This document shows, piece after piece, positions 1 through 10,155 of a stretch of DNA of 64,000 nucleotides. Source of the DNA: Marchantia polymorpha subsp. ruderalis (Eukaryota; Streptophyta; Marchantiopsida; Marchantiales; Marchantiaceae); the NCBI GenBank assembly GCA_037833965.1, contig AP031353.1, forward strand, positions 8,806,501 to 8,870,500. Direction: 5' to 3'. How positions within the stretch are numbered: the stretch's first letter is position 1; each line of letters opens with the position of its first letter. The translations under genes and the position numbers were made by a program. The notes beneath the pieces are model-generated. The model was given only the letters and a program-made list of their open reading frames with translations. It searched no databases and was not told the origin of the DNA.

Positions 1-2773
1 CAGAGGAGATTTTGAAGACGTACGAAGCACACGACACGAGCACCTTCGTTATAGGGAAAACGAACTCGTCACTTCGTATGCCTTCGGCGGTAGGTTCCTT
101 CGCCCCAACACCTACAGCACTACCGCCTTCGTCGCTAGCGCCGCCTTTGTCGTTAGATTTCGCCTTCTGCAGAAGGAATGCCTTCGCCTCTATGATGCTC
201 CTCCGGTGAAAAGATGCAACTTCGGCGTAAGGACTCGCCTTTGGCGGAGCGCCTTCGGCGGAAGAAGAAAGTACAACGGAAATGGTGGAAGTTTGTACCT
301 TCGCCGCGAGCGTCTTCGGCAGTAGACGCCTTCGGCGGTACGTGAACGGAGAACGGCGTCGGCAGAAATCGGCGGAATTAAGATTGAATGTACAAGTGTG
401 GGAATCCGCGCAACGGCGGAGCGTGAATTCGAGTGGGCGAATTGGGCCTTTACGCCTCCACGCCGGCATCGCATTCAAGCGGGCCGAGGCCAGCCCAAGT
501 GTCAAACGTTGAGCAATCTTGATCGCCGAAGGAAGGCACTCACTCTCATTTTCAATTTTGCATTCGCTCGAGCTCGCGACGAGCAGCAGGAGAATTCGCG
601 GAGAGCTTGGAAATAGTTTTGCGAGAGTGCGTTGCAGTAGATAGTGCGGGGAATTTGCCCGGGATGCCCAGCAGTAGAGTGCGCAGCAGGAGAGTCTTGC
701 AGGAGTATTGTGGAGAATTTGCGGAGAGCTCGCGGAAAGGTTGAGAGAGAGTGGGAGGAGGATTGTAGCGAGAAATTGCAGCGAGTCCGCCTGAGCTCCC
801 GACGCGCAGTAGCCGAGTGCGTAGAGAGTTGTAAGAAGTTCGCTTCAGCAGAAAGCAGGAGTGCGCATGGACTTCTCAAGAGTTCAATGGCCAGGTCAAC
901 TCAGCTGCGGATGGTTCCGTTGAAAGTGCCGCAGATCGGACTGCGCGCATTTCAAAACAAGCTGTCGGCAGTGAAGCTTGATTTCCTCCTATGGGGATGG
1001 AATTGGTTGTGCCCGGAGATGGTCCGGGAGCGGCTGCAGGAGAAGAATCAACCTCCGCGCGGTTTTTGACCGCATCCGAAGAGGTGGCAGGTCAGTGATT
1101 GGGAGCCGATCTTGGAAAGGTGCGGGGGAGAGGAAGGCGACCTTCTCTTCAAGTGCGAGAGTGTGCATGTCACGAAGGAAGAAGAAATTTCCTTCGGTGC
1201 ACTTTTCAAGAACTGCAAGTCGAGCAAGAACGGGTACAAGACCCGTGACTACAAGGATCGCATACGGAGGAATGTCGCGGTAGCACTCCTCCAGATTTTA
1301 CAGCCACACCGGACCACCTACATGACATCTTGGCAAGTGGGGTTTGTGGAGCTAGCGTTGACAAGGAACTCCAATCCATTGGGCTTGGATTTTGTGGAAG
1401 GCAACGCGACAGCACGCGCAGGAGTAGAAGGGGGGATCGATCAATCATCTCTCCCCCTTCTTGATTAATTTCTATCGGTCGATGGGGTGTTTGACAGCGT
1501 CGGAGCGGGTGCAATTTCCCTTGCTTTCACGGGCAGATTCGTGAAGGACGTCGAGGTCGACACCGACACCGACGAAGCGCCAACCTGCACACCACTAGCT
1601 CGACCACGAGCAAAGAACAAACCGCGGGCAGCACGAGTATCGCGGAAGCGGAAATGGGATGGGGAAGCGGACCAGAGCCAGCGGGAAGTGCCCGCTGCTC
1701 CAGTCAGAAGTCGGGCAAACCACGAGCCCTCAAGTCGGCCAAAGCAAAAAGCATGCAAGCTTGTTCTACCGGCAAGCAGCGCGGACATATGACGAGCCGC
1801 GGAGACGAGAAACTCGGCATCCTCGGGGGAGGATGCGAGTGCAGGAGTTTATGGGAGGACAGCTGACCTCCCTGCTCTGAAGGCACGAACGCCTTCATAG
1901 GAAGCACGGAGGCCTTCGGGCCAAGGAAGACGGCATGCGGCACCGGCCAACGTGCCAGCGACGGAGAAGTGCTTGGCTTCCGAGCAAGTAGCCTTTGATG
2001 ACTCAACTTCGGATCAAGAGCCTTCGGCGCAAGAGCAGAATAGGAAGGAGCCTTCGGCTTAGCGAACTTCGGATCAAGCGTCTTCACCGCAGACGCAACT
2101 CGAGCAAGCTGCGGAGAACGAAGGCAGGAAGGAGACACGTGCGCCTTCAGCACAGCCGCCTTCGGCACAAGAGCCTTCGGCGGTAGCAGTCCGGGCAAGT
2201 GAAGCGTGCCCACCGAGAGCAAGGTCTATCACCCTATTGGAGATGTTGGCAAGACGTGGAGCGGCGGTCGCGGCAAAAGAAGCTGCGCGGCCCAACTCTA
2301 GAGAATCACCGAGGATTTCTGCGGCGACAGAGATCCTCGACTACGAAGACGACGCGGGATTGGAGGATGAGGAGGTGGAGTCGGTGCGAGGTACACCAAC
2401 GATAGTACTCTGCGAGCAGGTGGTGCCGCTACTGCAGTACCTTGATCGCAAAGCAACGAGGTACGCGGATCCCTGCCATCGAGGATCCTACGTTGAGTTG
2501 GTCAGGAATCGAACTCGGATTAAGGTAGCGACAAATCCCGAGCTGATAGCCCTGGACCAGAAGTACCGGCAGTTGGAGAAGAAGTACAATTGCCTGCAGG
2601 AACATTGTGCCCTCTCGCGGAAGCTGCAAAAGACAGCGCTTCAGCTGCAAGATGACGCAACGGCCAATGCACAGCGCGAATTTGGAGAGCAGCGCGCGAA
2701 GATCGAGGTGGACCTCCGTTCTGAACGGGCTCAAAATTGTATCTTGGACGGACAAATATATATCTTGTATTAG
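1..2773 (+). mobile_element. Diverged, truncated relic of the long-LTR ORF family
   Basis: A GC-rich stretch that can be aligned by eye to the ORF-bearing part of the 5.4-kb LTR at 4759-10150. Around 884-1060 the protein reads RMVPLKVP followed by KLDFLLWGWNW, matching the conserved N-terminal domain of the LTR protein. Around 1235-1450 the block with TRDYKDR and the adjoining tryptophan-containing block are recognisable. The segment 2237-2770 matches the C-terminal half (VPLLQYLDRKATRYADP, then a coiled coil). It is an old fossil with several breaks. It ends at about 2740-2770, where an AT-rich repeat begins. The first 640 bases have the same composition and repeated GCCTTCGGC hairpin motifs but no clear protein match. 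Family membership is seen directly; I could not find LTR ends, so it may be a partial LTR. Confidence 0.7.
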
Positions 2774-2900
2774 ACAAATACCAAATTTATAAATAAACAA
2801 TATCTTGTATCAGACATTCATTGCCATTATGCAATATCTTGTATCTCCATCTTGTATCTCCATCTATATATATTATCTTGTATCTCCATCTTGTACCAAA
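2742..2900. repeat. AT-rich minisatellite of TATCTTGTAT units
   Basis: The decamer-like unit ATCTTGTAT recurs at least six times with variable spacers (for example near 2768, 2802, 2837, 2847, 2874 and 2888). It marks the abrupt end of the GC-rich relic to its left. No gene is visible from here to about 3380. Confidence 0.7.
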
Positions 2901-3380
2901 ATGGAGCATAATGGTACAGATCTGTTCCCACGAGAACAGAAACAACCACAAAAGTCATGATTCGTCACAGAATAGCATTCTATCAAAGAGTTTCATCTCA
3001 TAGGCCAATGCCACTCCCAGAAGACACTACCCAGCTAGAGCCGAAGACCCGTAGAGTAGTGCATAACCTCACTCACAGCCTGAAACTTTTCCAAACAACG
3101 CCTGTAGGAGTCGCTTGCAACTCCACACTTATATTTCAGGGGGAAAACTTCCGAACATTGCATACATCTCAACTTACTGACCCGAATACTCAAACCCGAA
3201 TTTGCTTAAATCCCAAGGAGTCTCGACTGCTCAGGACATCCGAGCCGAATACTCACAACTCCTGATGCGTTAACTTCGACAAACAGGAGCGCACCGTGCC
3301 TCAGGCCTGGATCACACACCAGCGCACTGACACAGTGGATACAGATTCACAATCAAGACAAGCCAATTGATAGAAAAGCC
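2900..3380. other. No gene seen; possible R/U5-like part of the antisense relic
   Basis: Mixed-composition sequence without a convincing ORF. Read on the minus strand it lies downstream of the hairpin at 3383-3400. It would correspond to the leader or U5 part of the antisense long-LTR relative. This is inference from position only. Confidence 0.3.
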
Positions 3381-3382
3381 CC

Positions 3383-3400
3383 CCAAGGAAAGAGCCTTGG
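3383..3400 (-). promoter_or_regulatory. Stem-loop in the antisense long-LTR relic
   Basis: Perfect 6-bp inverted repeat CCAAGG ... CCTTGG around a 6-nt loop, preceded on the minus strand by an AT-rich AATAAAG stretch. It corresponds in position to the stem-loop just after the TATA box of the 5.4-kb LTR, although the stem sequence differs. Confidence 0.5.
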
Positions 3401-4753
3401 GCCTCTTTATTCACAATGGCAACTCTGGGATATCAACCGCCTGAGGCGAATTGGTCTCATGGGCTGTGCCGTCCGATATAATGGTTACAGCATCGTCTGA
3501 ACTACTCTCTACTCCTAATCTACGCAACACGTTTACAATCTCTACTTCTACATTCTGGTGCTCCTCATTTAATTCCTCTGAAAATGAATTAACTAACTCT
3601 ACAATCTGTTTGTGTCATGCGGATCCACTGGTATTCGCGCTCATCAGCCGTCGCTCGAGTGAATCTAACTTCATCCACTTCACCGAATCCAATCCCCACA
3701 TCGCAAATCCGTTCAGGCACTTCTCTAACCGCAACTTCAACACGTCGATTGACTCCTCCCGCTGCTGACGGTAGACCTCCTTTGTCTTTTCCATTCTCCT
3801 TTGCGACTCTTCCTATCTCATCCCCGCCTTCCCTAACTGCTCTCGTAACCGTCGACAGTTGGATTCAACCTTTAATTTACATTCGACCTCCGAAGACTTG
3901 GCCGACTCGCAATCTGCCAATTTCTTGGCCCAATCCGCTAACTCCTCTTCATGCTTCTGGTTTCCCGCCGACGGACTTGCTGATTACTCCTCCGCACGTC
4001 GGAATTTCATCTCACACTTCGCTTCAATCTCCAAAATTTTGCTACGGAGATCTTACTCTCCCGTCTTCGCCTCTACGATTTTGCCTCGAAGTTCTTCGGC
4101 GATACGAGCTTCTTCGGCTCTTTGAGCTTTCAATGTAGCAAGTTACTTGACATGTTTCTTCTCTCGCTTCTCCGCAGTAGAGATCAATCGCTCCGATCTT
4201 TTGATTGCCGCCTCATAAGCTTCTCTGGATTTCTCCAATCTCGCCATCAAATCCACTGTTACCTTCTGGGCATTCTCATTGGAGATATGAAGTCCTCCAT
4301 AGATCTCTTCCAACTCTGCACAGCGCCCGGATTGCTTCTCTAGATTCAGCTGCAGCACTTCACACTCAGTTTCTCTCTCCCAAAGCTGGGCTTTCGCTCC
4401 CGCACCAATGCAGTTGCGGAATCCCACTCCCTCTATACTGCATCTGTTCTCTTGAGCTTCGTCCTATTCCCAATCATCGGTACAAAGAATCCTGGCTCCT
4501 CCGATATAGCATACTTCCCTCTCTTTCCATCCAAATACTTCAACAATGGAACTACACTATCCTACAAGAATTCAAGAAATGTAATTTCTAATATCTTCAC
4601 ATCTTTGCCCAAAGTCTTCTTCCCTTCTTCGGGTCTCACCTTCTCCACCGGAGATGTCGGCAGTGTAATGCCCTCGGCTTCTACCACCGTCCCTCCAATC
4701 CATGCGACAACCTGCTCCATAATCTACTCGCTCAAAGTGGACTCCTTCTCCAG

Positions 4754-4758
4754 GTTCT
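4754..4758. repeat. Target-site duplication GTTCT, left
   Basis: GTTCT lies immediately left of the LTR that begins TGTGGTACCCC. The same five bases follow the LTR end at 10151-10155. A 5-bp duplication is usual for Ty3/gypsy integration. Confidence 0.9.
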
Positions 4759-5267
4759 TGTGGTACCCCACTTTTGGCGATTTTGAGAAAATTAAAACAT
4801 TTTTGGAAAACTGTACCCTGGCAGCATTGTAAATAGCCTTCGGTACATCAAAACAGAGTGAATCCGGAAGATCGCGGGGATTCTCGAGGGATCTTGTAGA
4901 ATCTGGGATTTGGGGTGCAGCAGTAAGGACAGGGACCACCCTCCCTGCGAGCTCTGCAGTGAGGACCCCTACGACGCAAGGCGCAAAACCTGCCTTCGGA
5001 GGTTGCGTCCGCGGCGGTAGGGAATCCCTCCATAATTAGGTTGACCCTCGGGCGCCTTGACCAAGTTAGGATCCCGTTGGAAAGAGCTCGATGCACTGAT
5101 TCCAACGAGCCCAAGAACGCTTGGAACGGATGAGGACTTAGGGAGTTATCGCTATTGGAAGAAACGGAGGCGGTCGCCTACGGCGGAAAGAGTTCGCCAC
5201 CGGCGCGAATTCCGCCTACGCGGAAGGGGGAATCAAGTTTTGTCCTATGCGCGGACGAAGGCGTTCG

Positions 5268-7502
5268 CCTGTGCACAGGCGAAGTAGGGTTAGGGGAGGC
5301 GCGAAGTCCGCCTACGCACAGGCGCTCGCCTGTGCACAGGCGCTTCGGCGTCGGCGGAAAATCCGCCTTGGGCCCTAGAAATGCGCCTTGTGAGGTAGAA
5401 AGTGTACGGCGCCTTCCGCGCCAGCGCGGCGCCGCGTACGTCGGAAGAGCCGCCAGAGTAATCAAATCGGTACGGACCATGCGGACGGGCAGGGTGGATG
5501 CGCTCTTGGACGGACGGAGTTGCGGCGGCGGAAGCGCCGACGAAGAGACAAGGAACGGACAGACTGGACGGAGACGGCTGACCACGGTCAACGCCTTCCG
5601 CGCCAGCGCGACGTGGCGCACGGAATTCGCCTGCGCACAGGCGAACGCCTGTGCACAGGAGGATGAAGTTCCGTGCCGGCGGAGAATCCGCCGAGGCTCC
5701 TGCCTGCGCACAGGCAGGAGTTGAACTTTTGTCCGACATGCGGACACACGCGTCAAGGCAGAGAGGGATTGGCCGAGGGGCGCTACGAACAAGTGTACCG
5801 CGCAAGGCGGAAAACTCGCCTTCGGCGCTACGCCCCCATGTCCGCAGGGTAATACGCTCGCGGAGTTCAAATCCGCCAATTCGAGCGTGAGAGTTTAATC
5901 GACGACGTCGGAGCGTGAAGCCGCGCGTGAGAGCGAAGACCGTTCCAGCGTACAGCCGGCGCGGCCATCAAGTGAGACGTTCTTCACGACCAAGAGCCGA
6001 CCATGACCTTCGACCGGGCGGCGGAGAACGTCCCATTCTTGAATTCGCGATTCCAATCTCTTGTGCGCGCTGCGCGCATCCATCTGCTGGCTGCGGAACA
6101 TTCTCGACGTCGTCGCACAGGAGATTTCTTGTTGATTGAGGGAGAAGTGAGTGCGCGTGATTTGGAATTGAGGGCGATTAGAGTTTGCCGAGAGAGAAAG
6201 AAACCCGGGCGGTGCGGAAGTAGAATGAGCGGGCGAGCGAACCCCAGGAACGCAATGACGAGACCGAGCGGATTGCGGATGGTGCCACTTCGCCTACCGC
6301 AGAACGGGCTGCGCGCTTTTGAGGAGCGCTTAATAGCAAGAAAGCTCGATTTCTTGCTATGGGGATGGAATTACATCTGTGCGAATATGGTGCGCGAGTG
6401 GCTAGAGCCACAGGGACCACCCTCGCGCGGATTGCGTCCGCATGTTGACCGGTGGACAGTCCAAGATTGGGCGCAGGCGTTGGGAAGATGTGCTGGCATG
6501 CCAGGGCATCTCCTTTTCGACAGTGAGAGCATCAAGGTGACCAAGCAAGAAGAGGCGCAATTTGTGGAGCTGTTCAAGACCGGGAGGTCTACCAAGAATG
6601 GGTACAGGACCCGTGATTACAAGGATCGATTTCGCCGGACTTTGTCCGCGGCGCTGATGCAATTACTGCAGCCGCACCGCGCCTGCTACATCACATTGTG
6701 GCAGGTCTCTTTTGTGGAGTGCGTCATCGAGGGAACTCCAATTCACTGGGCGAGCATCCTGCACAGGGTGATGCGACAGCACGCGTTTGAGGAGAAGGGG
6801 GGAACTCTAAACCATCTTTCTCCTTTCCTCATCAATTTTTATCGACAGCGGAATTGTTTGACAGCGGCGGAGCTCGAACATTTTCCGCCATTGTCCATCG
6901 ACCATCCCGGGAAGTATGTGCGGGAGAACGAGGTCGACACTAATGCAGAGGAGTCACCGACTTCTACCCCATCAAGACGGAGGGACGAAGGGAGACACAC
7001 TCCTGCAGCACGAGTGCCGCGGAAGCGGCGATGGAGGGAAGAGTCTGAAGAGGAGCAGCATCAAGAACCCTCTGCTCCCATTCGACCGCGGCCGCTGTGC
7101 GAGCCATACAGCCGGCCGAAGCAAAAGGCACGCAGACTGGTGTTACCAGCCGACAGTGCGGACACGGCGACAATTGCGACGGAGATAGGAAGTGCGTCGC
7201 CAGAGAGGCAGGAGGAAGCGCGGACGACCGCAGGAGCAACGGGCCACGCTGCAACCCCGACGGGAGAAAGGCCGCCTACGGGCCAAGGGCCTCCGGAGTT
7301 ACCACGTGCGATGCGGACAGATGTTCCGTTTGCGCACAGACGAGCCTCCGCGGACGGACGAGCCTCGGCGGACCGGCGAACACAAGTGGACGTGGATCTA
7401 CGCTTACGCGTGGGAAGGAGCAGTCCGCCTGTGCACAGGCGCTCGCCTGTGCACAGGTCGCCTGTGCACAGGACACCTCCACACGTGCCGCCTGTGCACA
7501 GG
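5268..7502. repeat. Dispersed 12-bp palindrome CCTGTGCACAGG (7 copies)
   Basis: Exact copies start at 5268, 5329, 5648, 7428, 7446, 7461 and 7491; one-base variants with CGCACAGG also occur. The last four form a cluster inside the long ORF, where the reading frame gives a repeated PVHR unit. The first three lie in U3 upstream of the ORF. The sister LTRs have the same arrangement apart from one unit. Confidence 0.85.
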
Positions 7503-9143
7503 CAAGAATCACCCCCGTTCCAACGTAGGAAGGGGAAGGAGCCGGCGGAAGAACCGCCTACGAGACACCGGCCCTCGGGGCCAGACCCTCCGGCGCACCA
7601 CGCGCCGCAATTTGCGCCTTCGGCGCCAGGGCCTTCGAGCCGAGGAGATACGAGCAGAGAGCGTGCGGAGGCCGCACCATCGGCGGGAAGTCCGCCGATA
7701 GATGCGCCTTCGGCGGTAGGGCCTATAGGCCAAGGAACATCGGGCGTGCGGCCCCCGGCCATGTCGCCTTCGGCGATAGATGTCCGCGGCGCTACGCCTG
7801 CGGCGGACAAGGCGCCGGCAAATGCGCCTGCGCACGGGCCGGGCACAGCCCCCACGGACCGATCAAGGGAGCAGCAACAGACGGAGGAGCGGAGTGACTG
7901 TCCGCGGGATGAAATTTCGATCCGCGATGCGCAATCAAACCCCGCGCAGTCACCCTCCGCTCGATCGCCTTCGGCGGCGGGCGACGGCGGCAGAGAGGAC
8001 GCGGTAGACAATCAACAAGCGAGCGACGGGGATGCCGCACGGGTACATTCGCCTTCCGTCTTAGACATTTTGGCGACGAGCAGCGAGGCTGCAGCCGTGC
8101 CTTCGCAGGCAGCACACGTCGACGACGTGCAGCCCCACTCGGGGCAGTCGCCGACGCAATCAATGGCGACTGAAATTCTCCACTCGGATGATGACGACGG
8201 AGGCTCCACGGAAGAAATGTCAGGAGCAGAAGACACCGAGGAGGAGGAGGAGGAAATTGTTGGAGCGCCGGCGGTGGCGCTCTCTGAGCAGGTGATTCCG
8301 TTGCTGCGGTACTTGGATCGCAAGGTCGATAAATACGCCGACCCACTCCAGCCGGGATCTTACATCGAGTTAGTGCGCAGGCGGACTCGCACTAAAGTCC
8401 ACACCAGCAAGCTATTAGCTAGAGTGGACCAGGAGTTGAAGGAATTGAAAGAGAAGCATGCGTGCTTGTGGGGTCAGTACAAGCTTAATCAGAAATTCTA
8501 CAAGCACACCGAGAAGATGAAGGATGAAAAACTGGGCGAGCTCACCAAGGAGCAGGTGAAGGTCAAGGAAGCACTCATTTCTGAGCACGCCCATAATCGG
8601 ATTTTGTCAGAGGAGCTCGTGCGACAGACGCGGTTGTTGGAACAATGTCAGCTCGCACGGCAAGCGGATGAAGAGTTAATCCGCAGGTTACAGTCAGAGT
8701 GTGGCGAATTGAGAGCGCAACGTGCTGAAGCCGAATCGCAATTAGTGATAATTGAAGAGGATCGCAGGAAGGAAGCGGATCGCACGAAGGTGGAGACGGC
8801 AAGGCGAGTCGCCCACTGTCTCAAGGGCTACGCCCACTGGGAAGTGAAGGCGCAGGAGAAACTCACACTGCGTGAGTTTGAATTGCGCGCAGCCGGGTTG
8901 TTGTCAGGCGACAGTAGGAGTCGGCGGAAGGTAGCAAAGAAGCTCGATGCCTTTCTGTCGAAGGCACAGGATACCATGTCCGCCCTCGAAGGGGAGGTGT
9001 CCGCGGCGTTGCAGCGGTTGGGACTGCGCAGTCGAGCGGAAGATTGGCAGGGTAGAGAGTTAGTGCGCGGCAGTCGGCCGCGCAGGAGACGTAGTACAGG
9101 TTCCGCGGAGTGTAGTGTAGCGTGGTTCCGTGCAGGCGTGTAG
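6003..9143 (+). CDS. Long ORF inside LTR U3, unknown protein with coiled coil (1046 codons)
   Basis: This is an uninterrupted frame of 1046 codons. The conserved part starts near residue 88 with RMVPLRLP, so Met75 at 6225 (MSGRANPRN) is an alternative start. Residues about 88-300 form a compact domain rich in Trp and aromatic residues (KLDFLLWGWNYICANMV; WTVQDWAQALGRCAG; TRDYKDRFRRTLSAALMQLL; HLSPFLINFYRQRNCLTAAE). Residues about 330-720 are a Pro/Arg/Ala-rich low-complexity linker with PVHR repeats. An acidic patch lies near 725-755. A charged coiled coil fills about 790-1010, and the tail is Arg-rich. I do not recognise the protein. The fold order resembles plant transposon-associated proteins, but that is a guess. 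It lies upstream of the element's TATA box, so it needs another promoter or is expressed from the 3' end of the full-length RNA. Confidence 0.7.
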   Translation: MTFDRAAENVPFLNSRFQSLVRAARIHLLAAEHSRRRRTGDFLLIEGEVSARDLELRAIRVCRERKKPGRCGSRMSGRANPRNAMTRPSGLRMVPLRLPQNGLRAFEERLIARKLDFLLWGWNYICANMVREWLEPQGPPSRGLRPHVDRWTVQDWAQALGRCAGMPGHLLFDSESIKVTKQEEAQFVELFKTGRSTKNGYRTRDYKDRFRRTLSAALMQLLQPHRACYITLWQVSFVECVIEGTPIHWASILHRVMRQHAFEEKGGTLNHLSPFLINFYRQRNCLTAAELEHFPPLSIDHPGKYVRENEVDTNAEESPTSTPSRRRDEGRHTPAARVPRKRRWREESEEEQHQEPSAPIRPRPLCEPYSRPKQKARRLVLPADSADTATIATEIGSASPERQEEARTTAGATGHAATPTGERPPTGQGPPELPRAMRTDVPFAHRRASADGRASADRRTQVDVDLRLRVGRSSPPVHRRSPVHRSPVHRTPPHVPPVHRQESPPFQRRKGKEPAEEPPTRHRPSGPDPPAHHAPQFAPSAPGPSSRGDTSRERAEAAPSAGSPPIDAPSAVGPIGQGTSGVRPPAMSPSAIDVRGATPAADKAPANAPAHGPGTAPTDRSREQQQTEERSDCPRDEISIRDAQSNPAQSPSARSPSAAGDGGREDAVDNQQASDGDAARVHSPSVLDILATSSEAAAVPSQAAHVDDVQPHSGQSPTQSMATEILHSDDDDGGSTEEMSGAEDTEEEEEEIVGAPAVALSEQVIPLLRYLDRKVDKYADPLQPGSYIELVRRRTRTKVHTSKLLARVDQELKELKEKHACLWGQYKLNQKFYKHTEKMKDEKLGELTKEQVKVKEALISEHAHNRILSEELVRQTRLLEQCQLARQADEELIRRLQSECGELRAQRAEAESQLVIIEEDRRKEADRTKVETARRVAHCLKGYAHWEVKAQEKLTLREFELRAAGLLSGDSRSRRKVAKKLDAFLSKAQDTMSALEGEVSAALQRLGLRSRAEDWQGRELVRGSRPRRRRSTGSAECSVAWFRAGV

Positions 9144-9179
9144 CGTAGTGCAGTGTAGTGCTAGGTAGGACTTAGAAGG

Positions 9180-9208
9180 TATAAAATAGTTCCAGGCGTT
9201 TTGCCTGG
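9180..9208 (+). promoter_or_regulatory. LTR core promoter: TATA box plus stem-loop
   Basis: TATAAAAT at 9180-9187 is followed by an inverted repeat CCAGGC-GTTTT-GCCTGG at 9192-9208. Transcription would begin roughly 25-35 bases after the TATA box, so the stem-loop would sit at or just before the 5' end of the RNA. The identical arrangement occurs in both other LTR copies. Confidence 0.65.
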
Positions 9209-10150
9209 GGTTCTTTCCCATCAGAAGTGCAGATCAGGAACCCATTTCCTTTGCGTGTTTGTGTCCTTGAGTTCTGTCACCACGCACGAGGAGTTACAAC
9301 TTAGCGTTCCGCATTTTGTAGCTGAAGGCCTTCGGCCGAATGTTCAGAGCTAGTACATTGGTTAGAGACTTGAGTAGTTCGGATCTGCACCTGCGGGTGA
9401 CTGCCGATGCTCAGAGCCAGTGACTAGTTAGATACTTGAACAGTTTCGCCCCTACACCTTCGAGTGTTTCTTTCTGATTGTACTCCTTGGGATTTTTCCC
9501 CTGAATGCCAAAGTGAAGTTTTGCTACTTCGTGTAAGCCTTGGTTGTAAATTCAGGTTACGCTGCAGCAGGTGCTTTGAGGGTAACCCCTGTAGTATTTC
9601 TGGGAATGACAAGTGCCTGAGAATTCAAACTCTTCAATAGACTGTTGTTGTGTTATTGGAATGTTTCACAGTGAGTCCTTCAGTGCGGACCTGTGTTCTC
9701 TGCGCGTTTTGTGAGTTGAGAGTGTTGTTCACCGCGTCTGAGTGACTTCGATCCGAAGTAGGTAGTCCAAACCGGGTTTCCTACACTAGCAGCAAGCTAG
9801 TGGAAGCGTTGTAAAAGCCGGAGTTGGGAGTCACTACCCGCAGCTTCGCTGAGTGTACTCTTGAGAGACTTTCCCCCTGAAATCTTGAAGTAGAGGTCCC
9901 AACGGATCTCTGGGTTGTGTTTCTGTAGTTTCAGGTGTGTGTGTGTGTGTGTTACGCTGCACTGTGCGACCTCCGAGTGCGCTCCGAGTGGACACTTGCA
10001 GTATTTCTGGGAGTGATAGTTGCCTGAGAATTCAAACTCCTCAATAGTCTGTTAAAACGTGACACTTTGTACCCTGTGTGTTCCTCTGTCCCTGTGGGTT
10101 CGACCTTTCTACCACTATATTGCAGTTTTAGCCTTTAGTGGGTTATTACA

Positions 10151-10155
10151 GTTCT
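10151..10155. repeat. Target-site duplication GTTCT, right
   Basis: Matches the GTTCT at 4754-4758 and directly follows the LTR end TTATTACA. Confidence 0.9.

Larger units (their letters stand above)
3380..4758 (-). mobile_element. Antisense long-LTR relative, 3' half (split by the solo LTR)
   Basis: On the minus strand, 4427-4143 encodes a heptad-rich coiled coil (ETECEVLQLNLEKQSGRCAE and onward) like the C-terminal coil of the LTR protein. Downstream, at 3383-3400, lies an inverted repeat CCAAGG/CCTTGG with a 6-nt loop, in the position where the solo LTR has its CCAGGC/GCCTGG hairpin. The segment stops at the GTTCT target site (4754-4758). The first half of the same relic resumes on the other side of the solo LTR at 10151. 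It is an old fossil with several breaks. Confidence 0.65.
4759..10150 (+). mobile_element. Solo LTR (5,392 bp) of the long-LTR Ty3/gypsy family
   Basis: It begins TGTGGTACCCC and ends TTATTACA, exactly like the two LTRs of the full element at 14324-30892, and is flanked by perfect GTTCT duplications. No internal region is present, so this is a solo LTR left by LTR-LTR recombination. It is slightly more different from the two sister LTRs than they are from each other, so it is older than that insertion. U3 is about 4.4 kb and contains the long ORF at 6003-9143. A TATA box lies at 9180, and about 0.97 kb of R/U5 follows, including a GT dinucleotide run near 9932-9951. The LTR interrupts an antisense relative of its own family. 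Confidence 0.92.

Noticed and set aside
3451-4138. Plus-strand frames of 100-170 codons
   Set aside because: They lie opposite the antisense long-LTR relic, and their peptides are Ser/Pro-rich shadows of its coiled coil.
5155-5879. Overlapping long open frames on both strands in LTR U3 (190-230 codons each)
   Set aside because: The frames overlap on opposite strands in GC-rich, palindrome-rich DNA and show low-complexity peptides; they look compositional rather than coding.
5268-7502. Regularly recurring palindromes as a CRISPR-like array
   Set aside because: Spacing is irregular, spacers are part of a coding frame, and the context is a plant retrotransposon.
7061-8011. 316-codon minus-strand frame opposite the LTR ORF
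   Set aside because: It mirrors the Pro/Arg/Ala-rich linker of the sense ORF; GC-rich codons on the sense strand leave the complement open.
9930-9952. GT dinucleotide run in U5 as a regulatory element
   Set aside because: An ordinary microsatellite whose length varies among the three LTR copies.
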